NCBI RefSeq assembly: GCF_001298105.1
Contig: NZ_LGJH01000164.1
Span: 1 to 64,000, forward strand
DNA length: 64,000 nt
Direction: 5' to 3'
Source: Novosphingobium sp. ST904
GTDB taxonomy: Bacteria > Pseudomonadota > Alphaproteobacteria > Sphingomonadales > Sphingomonadaceae
In this document: piece by piece, positions 42,464 to 50,382 of the stretch
How positions within the stretch are numbered: position 1 is the stretch's first letter
Layout: each line of letters opens with the position of its first letter
The notes under the pieces: model-generated
The model's database searches: none
Told to the model about the DNA's origin: nothing
What the model saw: the letters and a program-made list of their open reading frames with translations, nothing else
Translations under genes and position numbers: made by a program

Positions 42464-43420
42464 ATGATGTCTCAAGATATATCCATTCCAATCAGTGATT
42501 TGCCTATGATCGGGGAGGTGCGGGACCGTCCGTTCGTCTTTGTCGATCTTGGGTCGGAAACGGATGATGTTTCAGACGTGAGACTCCCGCCCGTGCCGGT
42601 GATCGGCATCGGTTCGCGGGACCATGCCCTGGCTGCGCGACTCGACACTTTGATTGAACCGCGTTTCGATGCCGGCGCGATCGCGCGATCGATCGCCGCG
42701 CAGCCGCTTGCCGCCCGAATCGTCACGCAGTTGCTGCGCCTTGTGCCGCACTTGCCCGACGAGGATGCGCTGGCGGCCGAATCGCTCGCTTACGCGGCGC
42801 TGCAGGGAAGCGACGCGCATCGGCTGTGGGTATCCCGTAGACCCCGCGCCGAAGTTGTTCCTCGCGAAGGCGGGGTGCAACTGTCGCGCGATGACGATGT
42901 GCTGACGATCACGCTGGATCGTGCCGAGGCCGGCAATGCCATCGACCGAACGATGCGGGATGCACTTCACGAGGCGTTCGCGCTCGCCAATGCCGATTCC
43001 ACGATCGCGAAAGTGGTCCTGCGCGCCGTGGGCAAGGCGTTCAGTCTCGGCGCGGAACTTTCGGAATTCGGAACGACCACCGATCCCGCCATGGCTCACG
43101 CGATCCGCAGCATGACGCTGCCGGCGCGGGAGGCGGTGCATTGCAGAAATCGGATGGAAGTCCATATCGACGGCGCCTGCGTAGGGGCCGGGCTGGAACT
43201 GGCCGCTTTCGCCGCACGCATCGTCGCCACGCGCCGTTCCTGGTTTCAGCTGCCGGAACTGGCGATGGGCATCCTGCCGGGAGCAGGCGGATGCGTTTCC
43301 ATGAGCCGCCGTATCGGGCGCCAGCGGACTTTGCTGATGGTGCTAAGCGGTCGCCGTCTCAGTGCGCGCGAAGCGCTCGACTGGGGGCTGGTCGACGCGC
43401 TGGTGGATGACCCGTCCTGA
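42464..43420 (+). CDS. Crotonase-fold (enoyl-CoA hydratase-like) protein with N-terminal extension
   Basis: The 318-residue protein carries a crotonase core in its C-terminal part (VLTITLDRAEAGNAIDRTMRDALHEAFALAN, LGAELSEFG, HIDGACVGAGLELAAFAARIVATRRSWFQLPELAMGILPGAGGC). About 145 residues precede it (ISDLPMIGEVRDRPFVFVDLGSETDD..., LAARIVTQLLRLVPHLPDEDALAAESLAYAALQGS), which resembles a substrate-sensing or truncated second domain. The codon preference for the early start (42464 or 42467) is weak; ATG 42506 is possible. The 3' end overlaps the convergent amidohydrolase gene by 78 bases, so one of the two ends may be slightly different. Confidence 0.75.
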   Translation: MMSQDISIPISDLPMIGEVRDRPFVFVDLGSETDDVSDVRLPPVPVIGIGSRDHALAARLDTLIEPRFDAGAIARSIAAQPLAARIVTQLLRLVPHLPDEDALAAESLAYAALQGSDAHRLWVSRRPRAEVVPREGGVQLSRDDDVLTITLDRAEAGNAIDRTMRDALHEAFALANADSTIAKVVLRAVGKAFSLGAELSEFGTTTDPAMAHAIRSMTLPAREAVHCRNRMEVHIDGACVGAGLELAAFAARIVATRRSWFQLPELAMGILPGAGGCVSMSRRIGRQRTLLMVLSGRRLSAREALDWGLVDALVDDPS

Positions 43421-44773
43421 AGCCACGGTGATCCGCACGTCCTGGCTGTCCAGCCGCTCGCGCGCTTCATGCCAGGGGCGTGCGAGCAGGCAGAGATCGG
43501 CCGGTTCGCCAACGGCAATGCGGCGGCGGCGGGAAAGATCCAGCGGATCGGCCAGATAGAGCGCCAGTGCCTGCTCGGCGGTCAGCGCCTCGTCAGGGGT
43601 GAAGGGCGTCCCGGAACGGGTGAGGCGGCGCACGGCGGCCTTCATCGCGGCCCATGGATCGACGCTGCCGTAAGGTCCGTCGCTTCCTCCGGCGAGGACA
43701 ATTCCCGCATCGCGCAGGCTGCGCAGGCGATAGAGGTCCGGGTGGTGCCGCGGCTCGACTTGCGCAAGATAACGATCGCCGCGCTCATGGACGAATTGCG
43801 GCTGCACGCAGGCATGAAGCCCGAGGTCCGCCATGCTTGCCGCGAGATCGGGAGAAACGATCGAGGCATGTTCCACACGGTCGCCGCCAAGACTGCCGCT
43901 CGCCTCCAGAAGTGCGAGCGTGAAGACGAGTTCCACTTCCGTCACGCAGTGAACGGCGACCGCTCGTCCCTGGGCATGGGCCTGCGAAATCCAGCGGCAG
44001 GTTTCGTCGAAATCGGGAAGCGCGGATTCGTGGAGATGAAGCTTGGCTGGTCCCAGCCGCCACCCTTCCTGCGCAGCGCCCGCCAGCGAGAGCGCTCCGG
44101 CAAGCACGGTGTTTTGCTTGAGTTTCCCGGCGGCGACCTCTTGGCCGAAATGCCGCGCCATCCCGGGATCGTTGCCGGGAGACATGTCGGTGAGCCCGGT
44201 CACGCCGAATGCTGCAAGCCGGGCGCTGATGGCCGCGAAATCGGGCGGGGTGCTTCCCAGGGTATCCTGTAGCCAGCGGTCCTCATCGAACAGCCGGCCG
44301 GTAAAGCGGCCATGCTCTCGCTCAAGCCCCGGAGGCGGAGCGGCGCGGTCCAGCAGTTCGGCAAGCGCGGCGCTGTTGAGGAACCACATCCGTCCGGTGC
44401 GATGTTGCAGCCGGACGGGACGGTCAGGAACCATCCGGTCAAGCATACGCGCATCCGGAAGAGTGCCGCCGACTATGCTCTCGCAAAAATTGATACCGCG
44501 CAGCCAGCCTTGTCCGGGCTGCGAAAGTGCGGCGGAAAGCCCCCCGATATCCGTGATTTCGGGCGGGCCGCAAGGCACCGATGCATCCCGCACCGCCAAT
44601 GCCGCAAGGTGGATGTGGTGATCGTGGAGGCCCGGCAGCAGTGCGCCGCCATGAGCCTTGATGACAGGTTCGCCGGCGCGCGGCTCCAGCGTTCCGATGG
44701 CGGTGACGAGGTGGCCGTCGATCCGCAGGTCGGCGCGGCCTTCGCCTTGGATTTCGGCATCGCGGATCAGCAT
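43343..44773 (-). CDS. Amidohydrolase (YtcJ/imidazolonepropionase-like)
   Basis: The start at 44773 (MLIRDAEIQGEGRADLRIDG) gives 476 residues. It has the composite-domain beta-sandwich and the metal motif LLPGLHDHHIHLAALAVRD (HxH) near residue 46, later HCVTEVELV, VEHASIVSP, and the catalytic Asp region LAGGSDGPYGSVDPWAAMKAAVRR, as in the amidohydrolase-3 (YtcJ-like) family. The product hydrolyses an amide or cyclic imide/ester; the substrate is unknown. It is the last gene of the leftward CoA transferase / ligase operon and overlaps it by seven bases. Confidence 0.82.
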   Translation of the reverse strand: MLIRDAEIQGEGRADLRIDGHLVTAIGTLEPRAGEPVIKAHGGALLPGLHDHHIHLAALAVRDASVPCGPPEITDIGGLSAALSQPGQGWLRGINFCESIVGGTLPDARMLDRMVPDRPVRLQHRTGRMWFLNSAALAELLDRAAPPPGLEREHGRFTGRLFDEDRWLQDTLGSTPPDFAAISARLAAFGVTGLTDMSPGNDPGMARHFGQEVAAGKLKQNTVLAGALSLAGAAQEGWRLGPAKLHLHESALPDFDETCRWISQAHAQGRAVAVHCVTEVELVFTLALLEASGSLGGDRVEHASIVSPDLAASMADLGLHACVQPQFVHERGDRYLAQVEPRHHPDLYRLRSLRDAGIVLAGGSDGPYGSVDPWAAMKAAVRRLTRSGTPFTPDEALTAEQALALYLADPLDLSRRRRIAVGEPADLCLLARPWHEARERLDSQDVRITVASGRVIHQRVDQPPVERFARTETATA

Positions 44774-45966
44774 CGCACCGTCTCGCGCAGGATCCTTGCG
44801 GTATCGGCACCGAGGGAATGGACCGGGGCGGTCAAAGGCCTTCGCGGGCATGCCGGAAACGGGCGTCCGATACCGGTTCCCCAGGCGTGGAGTTCGGATT
44901 CGAGCATCGCGGGATCGTGCGCCTGTTCTTCCGCAAGGGCCATGGCGACGATCGCGCTCATCGACAGGCCGATGCGACGCGCCTGCCCTTCCTCCAGTGC
45001 GCGCATGGCTTCACGCGCGGCAGTCACCCCGGTGAGGGGATCGGCAATGGCATCGCCGACATACCCGATTTCCCCGGTGACTTCGGCCATGGCGCGCGCG
45101 AGGCCGCCGGCCACCCCGCAGTCGTTGCCGATGCCGACCCAGTTGGCAGGTTCCCCCCGCGCTCCGTGGCCGGTGACGGAGAGCCAGACCAGCCCCGGCA
45201 CTTCGCGCACGAGCGCATTCGCATCGATACCGAGTTGCAGGAGCGCGCGCGGCCGGGCGCTTTCGATCACGATATCGGCGCGGCGGATCAGGTCGATCAG
45301 CCGGGCCTTTTCGGCGCTGCAGCCAAAATCGACGAGTACGCTTGCCTTGCCCTGGTTGATGAGATCGAAGGTTGCCGGATCGTCGCGCCGGATGAGGTCG
45401 GGGCGGGTGCGGCTTTCGACTTTCACCACTTCCATCCCTGCCTGCCAGAGCAGATGTCCGGCGAGCGGCCCGGCCCAGATGGCGGAGAGATCGACCACCA
45501 GCGGACGATGCCCGGCAGCGCGGCTGCGGTGCGGCCCGAGTTCGAGAACCTCGATCGGGGCGGAGGCAGGAATCTCGTCCGCGCTGGCGACAGGCAGGCC
45601 CAGTAACCGGCCTCGTTCGACAAGATCCGCGCAATCATGCCGCGCCACGTTTGCGGCGATCGCATCGCTGTCCTCTACTGCCAGGTCGGCATTGCCGAAC
45701 AGCGCGGGCAGCAGTTCACGGTCGATTTCGCGGATCAGGGTGAGCGCGAACCAGCCGCCGTCGCGCGTGGGCAGCAGGCGGCTGCCGCCCAGACCCGCCG
45801 ATACCTTGCCGGAAATGCGATAGCCGCCGTTGGCGCCCCGTTCGCCAAGCAGCGTAGCGCCGTCGAGACGGGGCAGGCCATGATCGCGGGCAAGCGCCGC
45901 CAATTGCCGGTCGGCCCATCGCGCCAGTGGGATCGCGGGGCCTTCGGCTTCGGCGTCAGTCGGCAA
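44767..45966 (-). CDS. CoA transferase, family III, with C-terminal-lobe-like sequence at its N-terminus
   Basis: The 399-residue protein has the family III (CaiB/BaiF) core HRPLVVDLSAIWAGPLAGHLLWQAGMEVVKVESRTRPD near residue 163 and the conserved WVGIGNDCGVAGGLARAMA with GDAIADPLTGV. The N-terminal 130 residues (YRISGKVSAGLGGSRLLPTRDGGWFALTL...DLVERGRLLGLPVASADE) resemble the usual C-terminal lobe, so the order of lobes appears permuted, as in a subfamily I recall from actinobacteria. It should move CoA between an acid and acyl-CoA. Overlaps of 11 and seven bases join it to the ligase upstream and the amidohydrolase downstream. Confidence 0.8.
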   Translation of the reverse strand: MPTDAEAEGPAIPLARWADRQLAALARDHGLPRLDGATLLGERGANGGYRISGKVSAGLGGSRLLPTRDGGWFALTLIREIDRELLPALFGNADLAVEDSDAIAANVARHDCADLVERGRLLGLPVASADEIPASAPIEVLELGPHRSRAAGHRPLVVDLSAIWAGPLAGHLLWQAGMEVVKVESRTRPDLIRRDDPATFDLINQGKASVLVDFGCSAEKARLIDLIRRADIVIESARPRALLQLGIDANALVREVPGLVWLSVTGHGARGEPANWVGIGNDCGVAGGLARAMAEVTGEIGYVGDAIADPLTGVTAAREAMRALEEGQARRIGLSMSAIVAMALAEEQAHDPAMLESELHAWGTGIGRPFPACPRRPLTAPVHSLGADTARILRETVRC

Positions 45967-47470
45967 GGACTTCCTTCACCTTGCGGCGCAGGAGTTTGCC
46001 CATCTCGTTATAGGGAAGCTCGGCGACGAACACGATCTTCTCCGGCACGCGCGAGGATCGCAGGCGGGCCCGGACGAGGTCCTTGATTTCCGCTTCGGCC
46101 GGCGCCGTATGACCATCGCGGGTGACGATGGCGACGCCGACAGTCTCGCCCCATTCGATCGAGGGGATCGCGCAGGCGCAGGCATCCGCAACGGCGGGAT
46201 GCGTCAGCAGCACGTCCTCGATTTCGCCGGGCGACATGTTCTCGCCGCCGCGCACGATCACGTCGTCCGCGCGGCCGGAGAGGAACAGGTAGCCGTCCTC
46301 GTCCATGTAGCCGGCGTCGCGGGTGGGGAACCAGCCCTGCGCATCGAGCGCGCTCTTTTCCTTGTATTCGCCCGAAACCTGTTCGCCGCGCACGTAGATC
46401 TCGCCCGGTTCGCCGGCGGGAAGAACTTCGCCGCTTTCACCCCGGATCTCGATCTCCACCGTCGGGATCGGCTTGCCGAGCGAGGTCAGCCGGGCGCGAA
46501 CTTTCGGATCCTGCGAAGCCAGCGCTTCCCGATGGTCGTCCGGGCCGAGCAGGGCGACCGTCGAACTGGTCTCGGTAAGGCCATAGGCATTGGTGAAGCC
46601 CGCCGTGGGGAACAGGTCCAGAGCCTTGCGGATGACTTCGATGGGCATCTTGCCACCGCCATAGGCGACTGCGCGCAGGCTGGATACGTCGGATTTTTCC
46701 GCGCGCTCCATGGCTTCGATGATGCGCGAGAGCATGGTCGGCACGACGAAGGCATTGGATACGCGTTCGCTGGCGACCAGTTCCAGCCAGCCTTCGGGCG
46801 AGAAGGCGGGGAGCATGACGATCGTGCGCAGCGCATAGATCGACGAGAGCAGGGCGGAGATGCCCGCGATATGGTAAGGCGGCACCACGACCAGTGCGGC
46901 ATCCGCTTCGTCCGCGGAGCCGAACTCGATGGTCCCCAGGATGTAGCCCAGCAGGTTGGAGTGGCGCAGGATCGCCGCCTTGGGCGCCGCAGTCGTACCG
47001 CTGGTGAAGAGCTGGATCGCCACGCCGCTTCCCGCTTCGTCGGCGCCGGGATCGTATTCGCGTGCATCGTCGGCAGGAACGGTTTCCTGCGCCTTGAGCG
47101 CGAACTCTTCGCGTGACAGCACGATATGCTGCTGGTCGCCGCCGAGACGGGTGATGCGCTCTTCATCGCCGATGACGAGCGCGGGGGAGATGCGGCCGAG
47201 CAGGGCGGCGAGGTCGGCGTCGGGCAGGCGGTAGTTGAGGGGGCAATAGGGCACGCCCGCGAGGGCTGCGCCGAACACCGCGATCACCGCCGCTTCGCTG
47301 CTTTCGTCGAGCAGGGCGACGTATTCGGCCTCGCTTTGCCGGATCAGTTCGAAGGCGCCCCGGGCCGCGGCGAGCAGGTCGCCATAAGTCCAGCGCTTGC
47401 CCTCGCAGACGAGGCCGACGCGGTCGGGCGCGGCTTCTGCCGCCATTTCGAGAAGGAGAGCGATGTTCAT
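45956..47470 (-). CDS. AMP-forming acyl-CoA ligase
   Basis: The 504-residue ANL enzyme has IQLFTSGTTAAPKAAILRHSNL (ATP loop, near residue 155), NAYGLTETSST (A5), the DEDGYLFLSGRADDVIVRGGENMSPGEIEDVL block (A7/A8) and the C-terminal PYNEMGKLLRRKVKE with the catalytic lysine position. It loads a carboxylic acid onto CoA. It is in the same leftward operon as two CoA transferases, so the organism can activate an acid both by ligation and by CoA transfer. No clue to chain length. Confidence 0.9.
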   Translation of the reverse strand: MNIALLLEMAAEAAPDRVGLVCEGKRWTYGDLLAAARGAFELIRQSEAEYVALLDESSEAAVIAVFGAALAGVPYCPLNYRLPDADLAALLGRISPALVIGDEERITRLGGDQQHIVLSREEFALKAQETVPADDAREYDPGADEAGSGVAIQLFTSGTTAAPKAAILRHSNLLGYILGTIEFGSADEADAALVVVPPYHIAGISALLSSIYALRTIVMLPAFSPEGWLELVASERVSNAFVVPTMLSRIIEAMERAEKSDVSSLRAVAYGGGKMPIEVIRKALDLFPTAGFTNAYGLTETSSTVALLGPDDHREALASQDPKVRARLTSLGKPIPTVEIEIRGESGEVLPAGEPGEIYVRGEQVSGEYKEKSALDAQGWFPTRDAGYMDEDGYLFLSGRADDVIVRGGENMSPGEIEDVLLTHPAVADACACAIPSIEWGETVGVAIVTRDGHTAPAEAEIKDLVRARLRSSRVPEKIVFVAELPYNEMGKLLRRKVKEVLAD

Positions 47471-47514
47471 CTGGTCGTTCGTGCCTTGAAGCGCTTGCGG
47501 GAGGCTGGCCGGGG

Positions 47515-47805
47515 TCAGTCGGAGGCCGGCAGCGGCTTGGCGTCCTTGACGACCAGGGCCACGCCATCGACCGAGAGCGATCCCTTGCCGGGCTTCACGC
47601 AGAGCAGTTCGTACTTGCCGTCACTGTCGACGTAGCGTTTGCCCATCAGGGTGCCGGCGGAGAAATCGGCGGCGAGCGGGGCGGGTTCGGCAGGCTTTGC
47701 CTCGCCCATCGGGGCGCCGCCGCATTCGATCGTACCGTCGGCGCAGCGGATCACCATGACCTCGGTGTCGCAGGCGGCGCTTTTCAGACGGGTTCCAGGC
47801 TTCAT
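47515..47805 (-). CDS. Small conserved-looking protein in the CoA operon
   Basis: This is a 96-residue protein of unknown function: MKPGTRLKSAACDTEVMVIRCADGTIECGGAPM, then AGTLMGKRYVDSDGKYELLCVKPGKGSL. Four cysteines (C12, C21, C28, C69) could form a metal site or a disulfide-rich beta fold. No signal peptide or membrane segment is present. It lies between the CoA transferase and ligase genes with short gaps (48 and 44 bases) and no obvious promoter, so it is probably part of the operon. I recall similar small proteins beside CoA transferase genes in actinobacteria and sphingomonads, but cannot confirm. Confidence 0.6.
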   Translation of the reverse strand: MKPGTRLKSAACDTEVMVIRCADGTIECGGAPMGEAKPAEPAPLAADFSAGTLMGKRYVDSDGKYELLCVKPGKGSLSVDGVALVVKDAKPLPASD

Positions 47806-47853
47806 TGTCGCAGTTCCTTGTCTTTGTATGCTTGGAGGCGGGGCGAGGGGCGA

Positions 47854-49083
47854 TCAGGCGATCGCGCCTCTGGCCTTGAGCTCCTCGATCTTGTCCCACT
47901 CCACGCCCATTTCCATGAGCACGATTTCGGTATGTTCGGAGGCCTGCGGAGAACGCGTCGTCTCCAGCGCCTCGCCGTTCCACTGCACCGGGCCGCGCAC
48001 CAGCTTGAGCGGCTCGCCGCCGTCAGCAGCCTCGACTTCGACCAGCAGGTCATTGGCGAGCGCCTGTTCGTCGCCTGCGAGTTCGAGCAGGTTGAGGATC
48101 GGCGCCCACTGGCCCTTCAGCGTCTTGAGATGTTCACGCCAGTAGGCGAAGGGCTTGCTGGCGAAAGCTTCGATGAGGATCTCGCTGGCGGCCTTCGAAT
48201 TCTCGATCAGGCTGAGCACATCCTGGAAGCGGGGGTCATCTGCCGCTTCGGGGCGGCCGATGTGTTCGAAGGTATCGCGGATCAGGCCGGTCGGGCTGAC
48301 CATGCACAAGTTGATCGTGCGTCCATCGGAGGTCCAGAAGTTGCCCATGAAGGGGTTCTTGGCGCTGCCGCCGGAGCTGGGCATCGAGTTCCGGGTGATG
48401 ACGCCGGTTTCGACGGCCTGCGCGATGTTGGCGCCCGAGGCCCATGCCGCGGTGCTCATCAGAGAGACGTCCAGTTCCGCAGCTTCGCCCGTCTTTTCCC
48501 GGTGGAACAGCGCGGCGGAAATGCCGCCGGCAATGAACATGCCGCCGATGGAGTCGCCAAAGGCAGGCATGCCTTGCGAAAGCGGGCCGGGCAATTCGGG
48601 CGGCGTCATGCAGTCGGCGATGCCGCTGCGCGACCAGAAGGCCGTGCCGTCAAAACCGCCCTTTTCGCGTTCGGGGCCCTTGTCGCCCCAGGCGCTGCCG
48701 CGGGCGTAGATGATCTTCGGGTTGGCCGCGCGGATGTGCTTGATGTCGAAGCGGTTCTTCTGGCGCACTTGCGGCAGGTAGTTGGTGAGGAACACGTCGC
48801 ACTGCTTGGCGAGTTCGTAGAGCAGTTCCTGACCTTCCGTGGTGGAAAGGTCGATGCCGACGCTGCGCTTGCCGCGATTGGGGTGTTCGAACAGCGTGTG
48901 GCGAAGGGGATCGAGCTGCACGCCGCCCATGTTGAGAAAACCGCGCTGGGTGTCGCCGCGCACCGGATGTTCGATCTTGATGACGTCCGCGCCCCAGTCG
49001 GCGAGGATCGCGCCGGCAGCCGGCGTGAAGGTGAACTGCGCTACTTCGAGGACGCGAACCCCCTGCATGACCTTTGTCGACAT
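47854..49083 (-). CDS. CoA transferase, family III (CaiB/BaiF-like)
   Basis: The 409-residue protein starts MSTKVMQGVRVLEVAQFTFTPAAGAILADWGADVIKIEHPVRGDTQRGF, the family III opening, and has the catalytic-Asp region IADCMTPPELPGPLSQGMPAFGDSIGGMF and VSLMSTAAWASG. It transfers CoA between carboxylates, as in carnitine-, bile-acid- or aryl-CoA metabolism. It begins the leftward operon that includes the 96-residue protein, an acyl-CoA ligase, a second CoA transferase and an amidohydrolase. A 14-base palindrome lies about 300 bases upstream, nearer the divergent gene. Confidence 0.9.
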   Translation of the reverse strand: MSTKVMQGVRVLEVAQFTFTPAAGAILADWGADVIKIEHPVRGDTQRGFLNMGGVQLDPLRHTLFEHPNRGKRSVGIDLSTTEGQELLYELAKQCDVFLTNYLPQVRQKNRFDIKHIRAANPKIIYARGSAWGDKGPEREKGGFDGTAFWSRSGIADCMTPPELPGPLSQGMPAFGDSIGGMFIAGGISAALFHREKTGEAAELDVSLMSTAAWASGANIAQAVETGVITRNSMPSSGGSAKNPFMGNFWTSDGRTINLCMVSPTGLIRDTFEHIGRPEAADDPRFQDVLSLIENSKAASEILIEAFASKPFAYWREHLKTLKGQWAPILNLLELAGDEQALANDLLVEVEAADGGEPLKLVRGPVQWNGEALETTRSPQASEHTEIVLMEMGVEWDKIEELKARGAIA

Positions 49084-49439
49084 CTGCTGCCTGTCCCCGT
49101 TTTTCTCTTGTGATCTGATCTGTATTTTCGGTCTCGTAAGGCAGGAAACCGCGCCCCGCCGAGGCTGGTTCCGATTTGAGCGCAAAGCCGGAGACTGGCA
49201 ACCCGCGCGCCATCGTGCCCACGATCATGCCGCGCGCCGCCGCCTCGGTACGCCGGTGCGATGACCCCATGCTGCACTGCGAAGCATGCCTGCACCCCGC
49301 ATTCCGCGCCGGAGCGATGGTTGCGAAAAATCCTCTGCTGCATGCGCAAAACGCAATTGACTCTTTGTACAGCAACTCCTAACCTAGGTTAGTAAGTTGA
49401 GAGGACCTCAACAGAACGACAGAATTCCGGAGATACCTC
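49084..49439. promoter_or_regulatory. Divergent spacer with 14-base palindrome at 49379-49392
   Basis: The 356-base region separates the CoA-transferase operon (leftward) from a small exported-protein gene (rightward) and holds no credible gene. CTAACCTAGGTTAG at 49379-49392 is a perfect 14-base palindrome, 48 bases upstream of the rightward ATG, a likely dimeric regulator site or promoter-proximal element. Confidence 0.6.
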
Positions 49440-49757
49440 ATGAAGAAGTTCGTTGCCCTTGCCGCTGCTGCCTCGGTTGCCTCTTTCGCCATCGTTCCGG
49501 CTGCTTTCGCGGAGACCACCCAATCGGTCCGCGCCGTTACCGAGGAAGCTGCCGCTCCGGTCGACCTGACCGCCGGCAAGATGCTCTATGCCGCCAATGG
49601 CTATCGCCTGGCCCCGATCTACCGCGTTGCTGCCGACGGCAATCCGCAGGTGATCCTCAACGGCCGCCTCGTGACCGTTCCGGCTTCGAGCCTCGCCAAC
49701 GTTGACGGCAAGCTCACGACCTCGCTCTCCAAGAAGGATATTGCTTCGGCGAAGTAA
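49440..49757 (+). CDS. Small exported protein of unknown function
   Basis: The 105-residue protein begins MKKFVALAAAASVASFAIVPAAFAETTQ, a clean Sec signal peptide cleaved after AFA. The mature part is about 80 residues (LYAANGYRLAPIYRVAADGNPQVILNGRLVTVPASSLANVDG) with alternating hydrophobic residues suggesting a beta fold. It is a stand-alone transcription unit with a palindrome before it and a strong bidirectional terminator after it (49792-49825). No family was recognised. The codon usage and isolated unit suggest good expression. Confidence 0.7.
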   Translation: MKKFVALAAAASVASFAIVPAAFAETTQSVRAVTEEAAAPVDLTAGKMLYAANGYRLAPIYRVAADGNPQVILNGRLVTVPASSLANVDGKLTTSLSKKDIASAK

Positions 49758-49791
49758 GCTTCGCGAAGCAGGCCTTTCGGGGCTTCAAACA

Positions 49792-49825
49792 GAAAAAGGG
49801 CGGCACCTCGGTGCCGCCCTTTTTC
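49792..49825. terminator. Bidirectional intrinsic terminator
   Basis: GGGCGGCAC (49798-49806) and GTGCCGCCC (49811-49819) form a 9-bp stem around CTCG, flanked by AAAAA and TTTTT. It ends both the exported-protein gene and the convergent MarR-type gene. Confidence 0.9.
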
Positions 49826-49870
49826 GTATCGTATCCGGGATGAGAGAAAGGGGCGGAAGCGCCCCTGTTG

Positions 49871-50359
49871 TCATCCCCGGCTGACGTTGTCGTAGATGCG
49901 GTTCATATAGTCGCGCAGTTGCTCCACCTCGGCGTCGGAAAAGCCGTGGAACATGCGTTCCTCGCTTTCGTTCGCGATCTCGCCGAGCTGGTCGAGCAAG
50001 GGGCGGGCTTCATCGGTGAGGTACACCGCGCGCGCGCGGCGGTCGTCCACGCGGTCCCGGCGTTCCAGCAGTCCTTCGGCGCAGAGCCGGTCGATCAGGC
50101 GCCCGGCCGAGGCTTCCGACATCTCCAGGTATTCCGCGATGGTCCGCTGGGTGGAGCCGGGATAGCGCGAAACCACCGCGATCATCGCCCATTGCGAGCG
50201 GGTGACGTTCAGCGTCGTCACCTTGCGATCGAAATTGTTGCGCTGGAGGCGGGAGATCACCGTCATGCGCAGCCCCACCTGCCGCCGGGTGCTGATGTCG
50301 CGGTCGTTCAGGGCCTCGCCCAGTTTGCCGGTCAACTTTTCTTCCGCCTCGGTTGCCAC
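49871..50359 (-). CDS. MarR-family transcriptional regulator
   Basis: The 162-residue protein has MarR winged-helix features: RSQWAMIAVVSRYPGSTQRTIAEYLEMSEASAGRLIDRLCAEGLLERRDRVDDRRARAVYLT. It lies immediately downstream of a thiolase gene on the same strand (23 bases) and convergent with the small exported-protein gene. The 14-base palindrome CTTTCACGTGAAAG at 51753-51766 upstream of the thiolase is a natural candidate target. Confidence 0.86.
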   Translation of the reverse strand: MATEAEEKLTGKLGEALNDRDISTRRQVGLRMTVISRLQRNNFDRKVTTLNVTRSQWAMIAVVSRYPGSTQRTIAEYLEMSEASAGRLIDRLCAEGLLERRDRVDDRRARAVYLTDEARPLLDQLGEIANESEERMFHGFSDAEVEQLRDYMNRIYDNVSRG

Positions 50360-50382
50360 TCAATGCTCCTTGCCTGACGCTT

